Shown here: one piece after another, positions 10,447 to 19,624 of the stretch | Numbering within the stretch: the stretch's first letter is position 1 | Layout of the letters: every line of letters begins with the position of its first letter | Assembly (NCBI RefSeq): GCF_010672525.1 | Contig: NZ_JAAHGH010000002.1 | Span: 500,754-564,753 of the forward strand | Direction: 5' to 3' | DNA: 64,000 bases | Origin: Okeania sp. SIO2B3 | GTDB lineage: Bacteria; Cyanobacteriota; Cyanobacteriia; Cyanobacteriales; Microcoleaceae | Program-made: the position numbers and the translations under genes | Notes under the pieces: model-generated | What the model was told of the DNA's origin: nothing | The model's database searches: none | What the model saw: the letters and a program-made list of their open reading frames with translations, nothing else

Positions 10447-11328
10447 ATGGAAAAAATTAATAAAGTGGCAATTGTTGGGGGGACTCACGGTAATGAATTT
10501 ACAGGTATATATCTTCTTAAAAAGTTTGAAAATTTTCCTGACTTGATTAGTAGAACTAATTTTGAAACTCAAACATTATTTGCTAATCCTCAAGCATTTG
10601 AACTGGTGAGAAGATACGTTGATACTGACTTAAATCGTTGCTTTAAACTCCAGGATTTAGGAAATCCAAACAAGACTAACTATGAAGAAACTAGAGCAAA
10701 GTTTATTAATCAAATGCTAGGACCTAAAGGTAATCCTAAATTTGATTTTATATTGGATTTGCATACTACCACTGCTAACATGGGATTAACCATAGTTTTA
10801 GTGAATAATCATCCCTTTAACCTCAAAATTGCTGCTTATTTAAGTTCAGTTGAGCCAGATGTTAGAATTTATAGCTGGATTAATCCAGGAGAAGAAAATG
10901 CTTTTGTAAATTCTATTTGTGAATTAAGTCTTGGTATTGAAGTAGGTCCGATCGCTCAGGGTACTCTCAAAGCAGATTTATTTCAGAAAACAGAAAGATT
11001 AGTTCAGACAAGTTTAGATGTTATCGAAAACTTCAATGAAGGTAAATTGAATCTAATTAATAGAGATATTACAGTCTATAAACATCTAAAAGTTGTGGAT
11101 TATCCTAAGAATAAAGATGGAGAAATAACAGCAATGATTCATCCTGAGTTACAAGGGAGAGATTATCAACAATTAACTCCAGGTGAGCCAATTTTTTTAA
11201 CCTTTGATGGCGAAACAATTTATTATGAAGAAGAAACTCCGACATGGCCAGTTTTTATTAATGAGGCGGCTTACTACGAAAAGGGAATTGCTATGTGTTT
11301 GACAAAAAAAGAGACCATGACACTTTGA
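10447..11328 (+). CDS. Aspartoacylase (AstE/AspA family zinc carboxylate amidohydrolase)
   Basis: Predicted to hydrolyse N-acetyl-aspartate or related N-acyl amino acids to the free amino acid and the acid, in the cytosol. The product of 293 residues has the usual length. Zinc ligands fit GGTHGNE (His14, Glu17) and DLHTTT (His106). DTDLNRCF carries substrate-binding Asn/Arg, and IEVGP supplies the probable catalytic Glu165. The C-terminal beta domain is present, with the conserved YYEKGIAM near the end. The ATG follows GGGGAT. No partner gene is adjacent; both neighbours are in the same direction but separated by repeat-filled gaps. Confidence 0.9.
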   Translation: MEKINKVAIVGGTHGNEFTGIYLLKKFENFPDLISRTNFETQTLFANPQAFELVRRYVDTDLNRCFKLQDLGNPNKTNYEETRAKFINQMLGPKGNPKFDFILDLHTTTANMGLTIVLVNNHPFNLKIAAYLSSVEPDVRIYSWINPGEENAFVNSICELSLGIEVGPIAQGTLKADLFQKTERLVQTSLDVIENFNEGKLNLINRDITVYKHLKVVDYPKNKDGEITAMIHPELQGRDYQQLTPGEPIFLTFDGETIYYEEETPTWPVFINEAAYYEKGIAMCLTKKETMTL

Positions 11329-11333
11329 CGAAG

Positions 11334-11512
11334 TCAGAAGTCAGAAGTCAGAAGTCAGAAGTCGGAAGTTAGAAGTTATTTTTGTCACAGGGATTTTGAG
11401 CAACTCTCCAAAAATATTTCGCCAATGGGGGATTTTAGACCCAATAACGAAGTCAAAATTCAGAAGTCAAAAGTCAGAAATTATTTTTGTAACAGGGATT
11501 TTGACTGGAGTT
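11334..11512. repeat. GTCAGAA short tandem repeats and a repeated flanking block
   Basis: Runs of (GAAGTCA)n alternate with a block TTATTTTTGT(C/A)ACAGGGATTTTGA. A related block, including GCAACTCTCCAAAAATATT, recurs near 43770-43825. This material appears to have replaced the front of the coding fragment just downstream. No gene is seen in this stretch. Confidence 0.7.
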
Positions 11513-11515
11513 TAG

Positions 11516-11662
11516 ACTAAATACTTGTTAATACCTAGAGATTTAGTGAATTTTCAATGGACGCTGAAAGGTTTAGTAGAATTTGTTAGTTCTGATGAAT
11601 ATCAGTTGACAAGCTTGGGTAAAATACCAATGGGAGCTTTATCATTACGACTATTTAATTAA
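11516..11662 (+). pseudogene. 3' fragment of a broken protein gene
   Basis: A 48-codon open frame after a TAG at 11513 ends at TAA 11660-11662. It reads like real protein: LIPRDLVNFQWTLKGLVEF, then VSSDEYQLTSLGKIPMG, then ALSLRLFN. No start codon with a ribosome-binding site precedes it. The DNA upstream is repeat material, so the 5' part seems to have been lost. Family not recognised. Confidence 0.45.
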
Positions 11663-11678
11663 TAATGAGCAGTTTTAT

Positions 11679-11751
11679 AGAAAAGTGAACAGAAAAGTGA
11701 ACAGTTTAATAAAAAAGTGAACAGAAAAGTGAACAGAAAAGTGAACAATCA
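11679..11751. repeat. AGAAAAGTGAAC tandem repeat
   Basis: About five imperfect copies of a 12-mer, (A)GAAAAGTGAAC, lie between the coding fragment and the PEP-CTERM gene. No function is evident. Confidence 0.85.
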
Positions 11752-11814
11752 CTGTGGAATTACTGTGAGATTATTAAAGTTATCGCTAAATAAAGGAAAA
11801 AAATCCTAAAAATT

Positions 11815-12645
11815 ATGAAGACTAGATTATTGAAATATTTAAAAGGCATAGCCTTTTCAGCTCTAACAGTGGGATGTTCTTTTATGACTTATCCAGCTTT
11901 TGCTGTATCTTTTACTGATAATTTTGATGATGGGATTGTAGATTCAAGATATATACCAATTGAAGGTGCAATCCTTTCAGAGGAAGCAGGTCAAATGACT
12001 GCAAATTTAGGTCTTTCTGGCGATGGTGTTCTCATTGACTTTAATGATGTTGTTCCTAATGCCGTATGGTATATGATTAATTTTGAAATTGAGGACTTTT
12101 TACCAGAACATGCTCTTGAAATAGATTATCAGTTATTTGATGAAAATAATGTACACTTTGAAACTGTTCGTTTCACTTATGCTTTTCCTTCAGATGATAT
12201 AGCATTAAATCCTGGGATTAAAACCAAACAATGGAAGGAGGTATTTAAGCTTAACGAAGATGGTGAGTTTGAAAAAGATGAGAAGTTAAGTGAACACAAA
12301 GAACTTGAAGTTGAAATAAAAGAATTTGATATGTGGTTTGACGTTCTTCCAAGTGGTAACGTATTTGTTGAAAATCATATAACTAAAGAAAAATCTATAA
12401 ATAAACCTGAGAAAAAACCAAAATACACTAAGGTTCGATACAGGGTTAAAAATAATCAGGTTGATCCTCAAATAATATTTAATTCTGCTGGTGCTGCTGA
12501 TGCTACATCTATACGCGTGCATACTCCAGAGCCTGCTTCCACTCTTGGCTTCCTAGCGCTCTGTACACTAGGAGCAGCTTCAAAGCTCAAACACAAACTA
12601 AAGCCCTCCAAATCAACACAAAACAAAACAGAAAAAGTCTCATAA
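11815..12645 (+). CDS. Secreted protein with PEP-CTERM sorting signal
   Basis: Export substrate of 276 residues. The N-terminus has a signal peptide with a hydrophobic core (IAFSALTVGCSFMTYPAFA), cleavable after AFA near residue 30. The middle is beta-rich and acidic. The C-terminus has TPEPAS, a hydrophobic span (TLGFLALCTLGAA), then basic residues, the tripartite PEP-CTERM signal read by exosortase/archaeosortase-type enzymes. No exosortase is in the window. AAGGA lies upstream of the ATG, further off than ideal. The exact role is unknown; such proteins are often surface or matrix components. Confidence 0.8.
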   Translation: MKTRLLKYLKGIAFSALTVGCSFMTYPAFAVSFTDNFDDGIVDSRYIPIEGAILSEEAGQMTANLGLSGDGVLIDFNDVVPNAVWYMINFEIEDFLPEHALEIDYQLFDENNVHFETVRFTYAFPSDDIALNPGIKTKQWKEVFKLNEDGEFEKDEKLSEHKELEVEIKEFDMWFDVLPSGNVFVENHITKEKSINKPEKKPKYTKVRYRVKNNQVDPQIIFNSAGAADATSIRVHTPEPASTLGFLALCTLGAASKLKHKLKPSKSTQNKTEKVS

Positions 12646-12770
12646 AACCACCAATAAAACACCCTGATACCCCCTTCAATCGATTACGAGGTTTGAGTAA
12701 TTGCTACTCAAGCCCCATGTACTGAAATTGAAGATATTTATTTAGGGCTTGCTGATTAAATATCAAAGCT

Positions 12771-12989
12771 ATGAAAGTATTACTAATTAAATTAATTAAA
12801 GGCTACAAAATCTTCATTTCACCAATATTACCTCCATCCTGTCGTTTTCAACCCACTTGCTCAGAATATGCAATGGAAGCGATAGAAAGATTTGGGATTT
12901 TTAAAGGTAGTAGAATGGCAATTATGCGAATTTTACGTTGTCATCCTTTTCATCCTGGTGGTTATGACCCAGTTCCTCCAAAAGAGTAA
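12771..12989 (+). CDS. yidD: Membrane protein insertion efficiency factor YidD
   Basis: Small protein of 72 residues at the cytoplasmic membrane face that helps YidC/Sec-dependent insertion. The length and the signature match the family: an N-terminal amphipathic helix ([20 protein letters not shown]), then [19 protein letters not shown] and [17 protein letters not shown]. All three family Cys positions are present. It is not next to rnpA, yidC or rpmH, its usual partners elsewhere. The TAA stop coincides with the first bases of a miniature element that begins at 12989. Confidence 0.95.
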   Translation: MKVLLIKLIKGYKIFISPILPPSCRFQPTCSEYAMEAIERFGIFKGSRMAIMRILRCHPFHPGGYDPVPPKE

Positions 12990-13103
12990 TACCATGTCCG
13001 GATAATTAGTGATAAAAAAAACCATTACCCTTGGAACATTTCTTTCCCTTCTGCCTTCTGCCTTCCTTGTTCCAAAGTGTAAGTATTCAGCCGGACATGA
13101 TAT
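12989..13103. mobile_element. Miniature element, ATATCATGTCCGG family (copy 2)
   Basis: Bounded by ATACCATGTCCGG (12989-13001) and CCGGACATGATAT (13091-13103). Read in reverse it shares with the copies at 46827 and 49997 both the left part (TTGAATA..TTA-like) and the right part (ATCACTAATTATCCGG). The left boundary abuts the yidD stop codon. Confidence 0.75.
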
Positions 13104-13204
13104 AATACCATGTTCTGTAGCATTGGTGTAATTAGATAAAAAGTGTGGGGACCCACCCCTCCCCCTCCCAGGAGGGGAAATGGGGAGTGTGGGGAGTAGG
13201 TATA

Positions 13205-13318
13205 ATATCGTGTCCGGTAGCACAGGAGCATATATAGAATTAAGTCGCAATTGTAAGAAACCCTTCTACCTTCTGCCTTCCTTCCACTAAAGTATAAGTA
13301 TTCAAGCGGACATGATAT
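13205..13318. mobile_element. Miniature element, ATATCATGTCCGG family (copy 3)
   Basis: Ends ATATCGTGTCCGG (13205-13217) and GCGGACATGATAT (13306-13318), 114 bp, with TTCTGCCTTC tracts inside. A further one-ended relic (ATACCATGTTCTG) starts near 13107. Together these copies fill the gap between yidD and the WD40 gene, and no gene was seen there. Confidence 0.7.
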
Positions 13319-13339
13319 AACACTCCTAAAAAAATTAGC

Positions 13340-14746
13340 CTATTTCAACCAACCACCCCAAGGACTAACTTCAAGTACCCCTGTCGGTGTCATCACTACC
13401 CGGAATATTGCAAAAGACTGTTTCTGACTCGTAACTTCAGAATTAGCAGAATTTAACAACTTGGGTAAAGGTGTGTATTGACTATAATATTGTGCGGGTT
13501 CATTCATCGGTTCTAAGCTAGCGATCGCTCCATCTCCATTAACTTTTACCTCAAACACTAAATCTTCATACCATATTGGAGTCTGTCGCCAACTTTGGTC
13601 AATTTGGTCATATAATTTTTGGTTTAACTCTTCTAACTCAGCTATATCAGTAATCTCTGAAACAGATATAATTTCTGCTTCCTCTTTCACAATAGATGGG
13701 GAAGTTGTATTCTGTAAATCGTTACTACTAAAGTCAGATACAGACCACAGTTTGATCGTTCCATCAGCACTCCCACTGGCAAGAGTTTGTCCATCAGGAT
13801 TAAATTTTACCGACCAAACAGCTTTAGAATGATCTGTAAATGTTTCTAATAATTCTTCTGTATCTAGTTCCCACAGATGAATATTTTTGTCATAACTGCT
13901 GCTAGCAAGAGTTTTGCTATCGGGACTAAAAGCAACAGACAAAACTGCTTTGTCGTGTCCTTCTAGAGTGCATTGTAGTTGACCAGTGTCCATCTGCCAT
14001 AACTTAACTTTTCGGTCTTGACTACCACTAGCAAGAGTTTTACCATCGGGACTAAAAGCGAGCGCCCAAATTGTGTTTTTATGTGCTGCCAAGGAGTGGA
14101 GTTGTCTACCTGTATTCAATTGCCAGGTTTTGATTTGACCATTTTTACCTCCACTAGCAAGCATCTCTCCATCCTTGCTCAAAACCAGAGATGTGACAGG
14201 AGCTGAATGTTGAAAACTGCCCTCAACAGAACCAGTATTAAGATTCCAAATTTTAATTACACCATCATAACTACCGCTAGCAAGAATTTTTCCATCAGAA
14301 CTTATAGCGATAGCTTTAACATCATCGGTATGACCTTCGAGAGTCTGGAGCGGACTTCCATTTGCAATATTCCACAATTTAATGCGGTTATCCCAACTAC
14401 CACTGGCAAGAATTTTACCATCTGGACTCATAGCAAGAGATTCGATCGCATCTGCATGAGCATTGATAGTATGCAGCAATTTACCATTGGTTAAATTCCA
14501 AATTTTAATTACACCATCATAACTACTACTGGCAAGAGTTTTTCCATCTGGACTCATAGCAACTGCATACACCCATCCTTTATGTCCTGAAAGGGTTAGA
14601 GAGGGTAGAGTTTTTTGCTCGGATGGTCGGACAAAGTTTTTGGTGGATATTGATAGCGATCGCCAGGACCACAGTCCACCAATAGCTGCTAAAGTAGTTG
14701 CTGCTATTACTGTAGAATATTTTCGGCGGTTGGGTTGAGCTAGCAT
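13340..14746 (-). CDS. WD40 beta-propeller protein with N-terminal membrane anchor
   Basis: A product of 468 residues. A hydrophobic N-terminal segment (about 13-28, VIAATTLAAIGGLWSW) suggests a signal anchor. Seven WD40 repeats follow at about residues 48-335, each with SPDGKTLASGS..D..IKLW-type strands, enough for one complete propeller. The remaining ~120 residues form a separate domain ending in VTPTGVLEVSPWGGWLK-type strands, which I do not recognise. WD40 propellers are protein-binding platforms; the partner is unknown. Related cyanobacterial proteins exist in many copies. The start at 14746 is the first ATG and precedes the membrane segment directly. Confidence 0.85.
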   Translation of the reverse strand: MLAQPNRRKYSTVIAATTLAAIGGLWSWRSLSISTKNFVRPSEQKTLPSLTLSGHKGWVYAVAMSPDGKTLASSSYDGVIKIWNLTNGKLLHTINAHADAIESLAMSPDGKILASGSWDNRIKLWNIANGSPLQTLEGHTDDVKAIAISSDGKILASGSYDGVIKIWNLNTGSVEGSFQHSAPVTSLVLSKDGEMLASGGKNGQIKTWQLNTGRQLHSLAAHKNTIWALAFSPDGKTLASGSQDRKVKLWQMDTGQLQCTLEGHDKAVLSVAFSPDSKTLASSSYDKNIHLWELDTEELLETFTDHSKAVWSVKFNPDGQTLASGSADGTIKLWSVSDFSSNDLQNTTSPSIVKEEAEIISVSEITDIAELEELNQKLYDQIDQSWRQTPIWYEDLVFEVKVNGDGAIASLEPMNEPAQYYSQYTPLPKLLNSANSEVTSQKQSFAIFRVVMTPTGVLEVSPWGGWLK

Positions 14747-14805
14747 AAATTTTAATCCTACTATTGATGATTACTTGTTCAGGACTTACGCAGTCAGTTA
14801 TCAGT

Positions 14806-15056
14806 TATCAGTTAGTTATCAGTTGCTATAAGACAGGGAGTGGCCGATAGTTGACTATCCATCAGCAATTTTCCCTTCTGACTTCTGCCTTCTGCCTTCT
14901 GCCTTCTTCAATACTGTTTATCTTTATCTGTGGTGGGTTTAATACCTCACCGTCATATCAGTTATCAGTTGCTATAAGACAGGGAGTGTGTTATCGCGAA
15001 CTATCCACCAGCAATTTTCCCTTCTGCCTTCTGCCTTCTGCCTTCTGCCTTCTGCC
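14806..15056. repeat. Two direct copies of a ~100-bp repeat with TTCTGCC tracts
   Basis: CAGTTATCAGTTGCTATAAG through CAGCAATTTTCCCTTCTG occurs at about 14806-14915 and again at about 14955-15056. Each ends in (CTTCTGC)n. The second tract runs up to the stop of the next minus-strand gene. An AGGACTTACGCA end precedes the first copy. The 310-bp gap holds nothing else. Confidence 0.8.
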
Positions 15057-15581
15057 TTAATTTCTACTCTTAGTTTTTGTCAATTTTTTTCTTCGCTCTA
15101 TCCATCTTCTAACAATAAATAAAACTGTTATACCTGTTATACCAATTATTCCTAATGGGGTGAGGTAGCTCCAATGACCCCACATTTTGTCTATGACGTG
15201 CCAGACTAAAAGGAACATTGCTAGATAAGTCAGTTCATGTAATTTCTTCCAATTTTTTTTCATTCTTTTGATACTCCAATCATTGGAAGTAATTGTTAGT
15301 AGTGTGAAAATAATGAAAGTTACGACTCCTTGTATATAGATCCAATAAGTTTGGATATCAAAAAAGTCAAAGTTTCTCTTGCTCACTAACAATATTCCAT
15401 GACCAAAAGCAAATAGAAAAGCAATTACACCTATTTGACGACGATACTTCAGCAATATTTTAGGAAATTCTGTTTTTTTTGTGCTTGGAAACACAATTCT
15501 CAAAATGCTTGGTAGTAGAGTAATTACATAGCATATTAATGCTAAGAAACCTAAGTAGTTAGCAACTGGTGCTGTATCCAA
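15057..15581 (-). CDS. Ferric-reductase-like (MsrQ/YedZ-type) heme membrane protein
   Basis: A product of 174 residues with about five hydrophobic segments. The His in FGHG and two in KLHELTYL and LVWHVID are placed as heme ligands are in the ferric reductase-like transmembrane domain. Such proteins pass electrons across the membrane, for example to MsrP. No msrP is in view, so the partner is unknown. The start is TTG (15581-15579), chosen because AAAGGAGAG stands just upstream. The C-terminal KTKSRN ends at a short-repeat tract. Confidence 0.75.
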   Translation of the reverse strand: MDTAPVANYLGFLALICYVITLLPSILRIVFPSTKKTEFPKILLKYRRQIGVIAFLFAFGHGILLVSKRNFDFFDIQTYWIYIQGVVTFIIFTLLTITSNDWSIKRMKKNWKKLHELTYLAMFLLVWHVIDKMWGHWSYLTPLGIIGITGITVLFIVRRWIERRKKLTKTKSRN

Positions 15582-17455
15582 AATAGTCTCTCCTTTAGTT
15601 TTTAAATTTGATTTAAGTGATATTTTTTTTTGCTCGGTTATATAGCGCTACGCGCAAGGCAACATTCAACAGGCAATAGGCAAGAGGTGAGAGGATACAA
15701 AAAGGTTTCAGCTTCTATTCATTTCCTCACTTTAATGGGTAGCATTGTAGACAGGACTTACAGCAGTTATTTTTTTCTAGTGACAATAATCTGAATATAA
15801 TTGTTTAGAAATAATAACCGTAGAATTACTAGGCTAAATGATTACATCAAATCCAGGAGATATTACTGAGAAAAATATTGAAAATTAGATTTTTTGGGGT
15901 TGTACATTATGGGGCAATATTGCCCAAAATTTGTTTAGACTTTGGCTAAAAAAACCTAATATTAATATAATTCTAGCAATTGATTAATTCAAAATCCTTT
16001 CGGTCGAGAATCTCTAATTATTCGTCACTGTACAACGCCGATTTTTTTAATGCTAGTTATTAATTGCTCAATTCAATCAGAAAAAGCAACTATAGCAATT
16101 TCCAAGAGGTATTTCTGTACAAAATTATTTTGTTGCACGGGAGTAGGGAGTAGGGAGTATAAAAGAAGAAAAACAACTGTACCTCAGTAACTTGAGAAAT
16201 GCTAGACTAACATTTTGAATCATTTGAAATTAATTACTCCCAATAAATATATTCAAAATATCAAAGGTCTATTCCGGATAATTAATTACGATAAATTGTA
16301 GATATTAAGCAACCTCAAAAATTGAGCCATAATGCTTAGATTTTTAATTGATATTTCACTAATAAATGTGATAAATTCTCACAGTTTTTATTGGTAATTA
16401 TTAAATGTATGGGATGAAATTATAGTTATAGCAGTCGCCACCATAATTAGGATATTGAGTAATTATAATGATTCATAACACGAGCAAGACGTTCGTACTA
16501 ATTGTCCAACACCAACCAGACCGTTGCTATATGTATTCAGAAGAATATTTCATACATTATTTACCTAAAATTATCGTATTTATTAGTAATTATCAAATGT
16601 ATGGGATGAAATTATAGTTATAGCAGTCGCCACCATAGTTAGGATATTGAGTAATTATGATGATTCATAACACGAGCAAGACGTTCGTACTAATTGTCCA
16701 ACACCAACCAGACCATTGCTATATGTATTCAGAAGAATATTTCATACATTATTTACCTAAAATTATCGTATTTACCTAAAATTATCGGTATTTTCATTGC
16801 TGTTGTGGGTTAATCTTTGAATTTAAGAGTAATTATATAGAAGTAGAAATATTTGTCAGTACATACTTTTCATAGTCTGGTGAGAAACTGCAAACATTAC
16901 TACACTACTTTTGTACTACTATCAGACCGCTTTTGGGGTCTACTATTAATTTGTGCCATTTTCTAACTCCTAATAATTTTTAGCTTAGAGTTTTTCTTGT
17001 TGTCTAAGGTAATATATTTCTGAGCTTTCAAGGGTTATGCAAGTTTTGAAACGGGCAGTAAATAATTTTAATGAAAGCTATATTTACACAGCATTGCTGA
17101 TTCATCCGGAAAAATAATCTGGGCTTTGTCATGTCCATCAATACCAAGCAACTATAGCTGTCCTAAATAGGTTTTGAACATCTAAATATCGAGGGTTCTA
17201 TATATTGATCTATGTAGCGGTCGCACTGCTTTTGTTTTTCACTTGACTAAATTTATCTTTGGAGAATATTCTATAATTATCTAATTACATCAGCTTGTAA
17301 ATATCGGATTAAACTAATCACTGACATGGTATGAGATGAGTTGGAAAATTCTTTGTTCTAGTGCAATCAAATCAATGATTTGGTTATTTAAAATGTATTG
17401 AGCATAAAGTTATTGTGTAAGCATTCAGCTATCAGCAGTCAGCTATCAGCAATTA
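15582..17455. other. Long gene-poor stretch
   Basis: No gene is convincing in this 1.9-kb stretch. It contains a TATAGCGCTACGCGC repeat near 15643 (related to 33712), a 192-bp tandem duplication (listed separately), and AT-rich DNA. On the minus strand at 16900-16959 an ATG with a strong AGGAG 7 nt upstream opens a frame of only 19 codons (MAQINSRPQKRSDSSTKVV), perhaps the front of a lost gene. Confidence 0.4.
16386..16770. repeat. 192-bp tandem duplication
   Basis: Two adjacent copies (about 16386-16577 and 16578-16770) are nearly identical over their length; both contain AAATGTATGGGATGAAATTA and GAGCAAGACGTTCGTACTAA. Each copy has a plus-strand frame beginning MIHNTSKTFVLIVQHQPD (ATG at 16468 and 16660; 49 and about 43 codons). 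No ribosome-binding site is clear, so coding is doubtful. Confidence 0.8.
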
Positions 17456-17582
17456 GGGCGTGTCATCAATTAGCTCTAGGTGCCATGCTATGACTGAATT
17501 TCATGCCGTGAGTGCCTCGGCAGTCACAACCGCTCAAAACTTATCCGTGACAGGGGTCTGGGATTTAAATGATGACACGCCC
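17456..17582. mobile_element. Miniature element with 13-bp perfect terminal inverted repeats and TA flanks
   Basis: GGGCGTGTCATCA (17456-17468) is exactly inverted as TGATGACACGCCC (17570-17582). TA stands immediately outside each end, matching the TA target duplication of IS630/Tc1-type elements. The interior of about 100 bp has no coding capacity, so it would need a transposase supplied elsewhere. Confidence 0.75.
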
Positions 17583-17819
17583 TAGAATGAATAATTATTT
17601 CTAAGGTTTTGTCCTGAGACCCATGGCAGTAACTTTTTATTCTTTTTCAATTTAAAAGGTTGCTTTTACGCGGGCCCAAAATTAATAGCTGAAGTCCGCA
17701 GTTCCGACCTAGGAGGCTAGCTAATAGCTGACGGCTGTTTGCGCAGCATTCGGTAGGAAATGTTTACGTTATTGTATAGTATTTGAAGAAAAACTACTTA
17801 TTGTTAAATAGGCTCTAGA

Positions 17820-18785
17820 ATGACAAAAACTTTTATTCATGTAGGTTTGCCTAAGACAGCAACAACTTTTTTACAGGATAAAATTTTTCCTAAACTCAGT
17901 AATATAACCTTAATTAGTAGGCCATATACTCAACAAAGTAAGGCTTTTAATAAATTACAATATGCCGATGATTGTTATTCTGACTCAGAAGAAATCAAAA
18001 AAGAAATAGGAAAAATAACGGCATCAAAAAGACTTATTTCTGACGAGATATTGTGTGGGACTCAATTTACTATTAATAGAAGTCTAATCGTTAGAAGACT
18101 CAAAGAAGTATTTCCTCAAGCAGAAATTATCCTTTTTCTCAGAGGTCAGCAATCTTTGCTTCTGTCTAGCTATAATCAAAAAGTAAAAATGGGTTATACA
18201 GGAAAGATTGAAGAATTTATTAGGTATTCTAAAAAAGAATATACCTACGATGACTATCAATATGATTTATCTATCAATAAATTTAGATGGAATAAAAATA
18301 CTCGATATTACAATTATCTATCTCACAATATCAATTTAATTGATTTATGTTATTACGAATTAATTAAACTTTATCAAGAAAACTTTCCTAAAGTTCATGT
18401 TTTTCTATACGAAAAGTTTCGCGAAAATTGCCAAGATGTGATTGCTCAGTTAGAAAATATCCTAGAAGAAAAATTGGAGGGTTTTGACAGCAACATTTTA
18501 TCTGATAGAGTCAATGAAAAATTGGATACTAATAAACTTCACAGAACAAGAGCGATTAATAAGATTAAATCGATTGTTAAGACCAAAAATAAGTATCTTT
18601 TGAATGGAGGAGGACTACTGTACAGATTAATAGTTAATGATACTCAAAAACCACTTGGTTATGAGCGGGAATATATTCAGAGAATAACAAAAGATTTTTA
18701 TGTTGAAAACAATCAAAAAATTGTTAGGGAATATCCAGAAATATCTATTCAAGATTATCCAGAAGAATATCAGTTAGAATCATAA
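17820..18785 (+). CDS. Sulfotransferase-like protein
   Basis: A product of 321 residues. It begins with HVGLPKTATTFLQ, the 5'-phosphosulfate-binding loop that binds PAPS in sulfotransferases. LFLRGQQSLLLSSYNQ at about residues 105-120 fits the 3'-phosphate-binding motif (Arg and Ser). It probably transfers sulfate from PAPS to a sugar or lipid hydroxyl; the acceptor is unknown. It stands alone between repeat-filled gaps, and its low GC and Lys/Asn-rich composition could indicate acquisition. The ATG lacks a strong ribosome-binding site. Confidence 0.75.
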   Translation: MTKTFIHVGLPKTATTFLQDKIFPKLSNITLISRPYTQQSKAFNKLQYADDCYSDSEEIKKEIGKITASKRLISDEILCGTQFTINRSLIVRRLKEVFPQAEIILFLRGQQSLLLSSYNQKVKMGYTGKIEEFIRYSKKEYTYDDYQYDLSINKFRWNKNTRYYNYLSHNINLIDLCYYELIKLYQENFPKVHVFLYEKFRENCQDVIAQLENILEEKLEGFDSNILSDRVNEKLDTNKLHRTRAINKIKSIVKTKNKYLLNGGGLLYRLIVNDTQKPLGYEREYIQRITKDFYVENNQKIVREYPEISIQDYPEEYQLES

Positions 18786-18983
18786 TTATCAATGAGTCAA
18801 TACAAAAATATTTTGTGAAGAAAGGTTATTTAAAAAGCGTTTCCTGACGGAATGCTCCGCAAACAGATACCATTACATAAGCACAAACTTTTAGGCTGAT
18901 AACTGTTAACGTAGTTTCTCCGCAGGAGGCTAGCTAATAGCTGATAGCTAGTTAAGTTTGAGGCGCTTCTCATCATAATTAAG
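18786..18983. repeat. Dispersed repeat carrying GCATTCCG and AGCTAATAGCTGA blocks
   Basis: Blocks such as GAATGCTCCGCAAACA and GGCTAGCTAATAGCTGA are shared, in either orientation, with 17705-17762, 27180-27215, 27415-27470 and 41855-41890. They define a dispersed intergenic repeat. No gene is seen here. Confidence 0.6.
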
Positions 18984-19334
18984 TTAATACTTATATTGAC
19001 AATCTTTGAGATATTTTGCCGACACATAACCCTCTATGGGAGTAATAATTCTTGTCCAATTTTCACCTTCACTACCATCAGTAACTCCAAGAGCAACTAC
19101 TGTACCACTTTCCAAAGTACCAATTATTTCTCCATCTGGTTTTTCTCGAACATTTAGAGGTGAATCAGTTAGATTTCCTACTGTACAATAACCAACAGGA
19201 GTTTGAGCCAATTGATATTTGGGAATTGCTCTAATACTTGTTTCAGTAGTAATAGCTTGAGCAACTATTTTAAGTTCTAATAGACATAGAAAAGCACAAG
19301 CAGTAGTCGTTAGATATTTTTTCCAATTATTCAT
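18984..19334 (-). CDS. Secreted SH3b-domain protein
   Basis: A product of 116 residues with an N-terminal signal peptide (TTTACAFLCLLELKIVAQA) and one bacterial SH3 domain. The domain has the typical start SPLNVREKPDGEIIGTLESG and end GYVSAKYL. Such domains bind peptidoglycan or peptides in the periplasm. Two Cys (YCTVGN and LKDCQ) flank the domain and could form a disulfide. It is a lone gene, converging with the sulfotransferase-like gene. Confidence 0.8.
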   Translation of the reverse strand: MNNWKKYLTTTACAFLCLLELKIVAQAITTETSIRAIPKYQLAQTPVGYCTVGNLTDSPLNVREKPDGEIIGTLESGTVVALGVTDGSEGENWTRIITPIEGYVSAKYLKDCQYKY

Positions 19335-19404
19335 CTTAAAATTCCTACAATACTATTTCCAACTTCTTTATTATTTCAAATTTAACCAGCGCTCATTGCT
19401 ATAT

Positions 19405-19618
19405 CAAAGCCCCCGCGCATCCCCCAATTTTGGGGGACTTTTAGATGCAAATTTACTCTTGTTCCCTCCAGCATTGGGGGGCTAGGGGGCAAAATTCAGT
19501 ATTAAACAACTTTTCAGATATCCTCATCAAAGCCCCCGCGCATCCCCAAAAATTGGGGGACTTTTACCAGCTAATGAATTCTTATTCCCCCCAGAATTGG
19601 GGGGCTAGGGAGGCAAAA
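19405..19618. repeat. Two copies of a hairpin-rich GGGGGA repeat
   Basis: AAAGCCCCCGCGCATCCCC...TTGGGGGACTTTTA...AATTGGGGGGCTAGGG occurs at about 19405-19490 and 19529-19618. CCCCCAATTTTGGGGG forms a strong stem in the first copy. Related blocks occur at 25030-25290 and 34482-34521. Confidence 0.8.
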
Positions 19619-19624
19619 TAATTA

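Noticed and set aside
12933-13250. Minus-strand frame of 105 codons over the yidD 3' end.
   Set aside because: It runs across two miniature elements and antisense of yidD and has no family features.
14018-14494. Plus-strand open frames of 62 and 95 codons.
   Set aside because: They are antisense to the WD40 repeats and mirror their periodicity.
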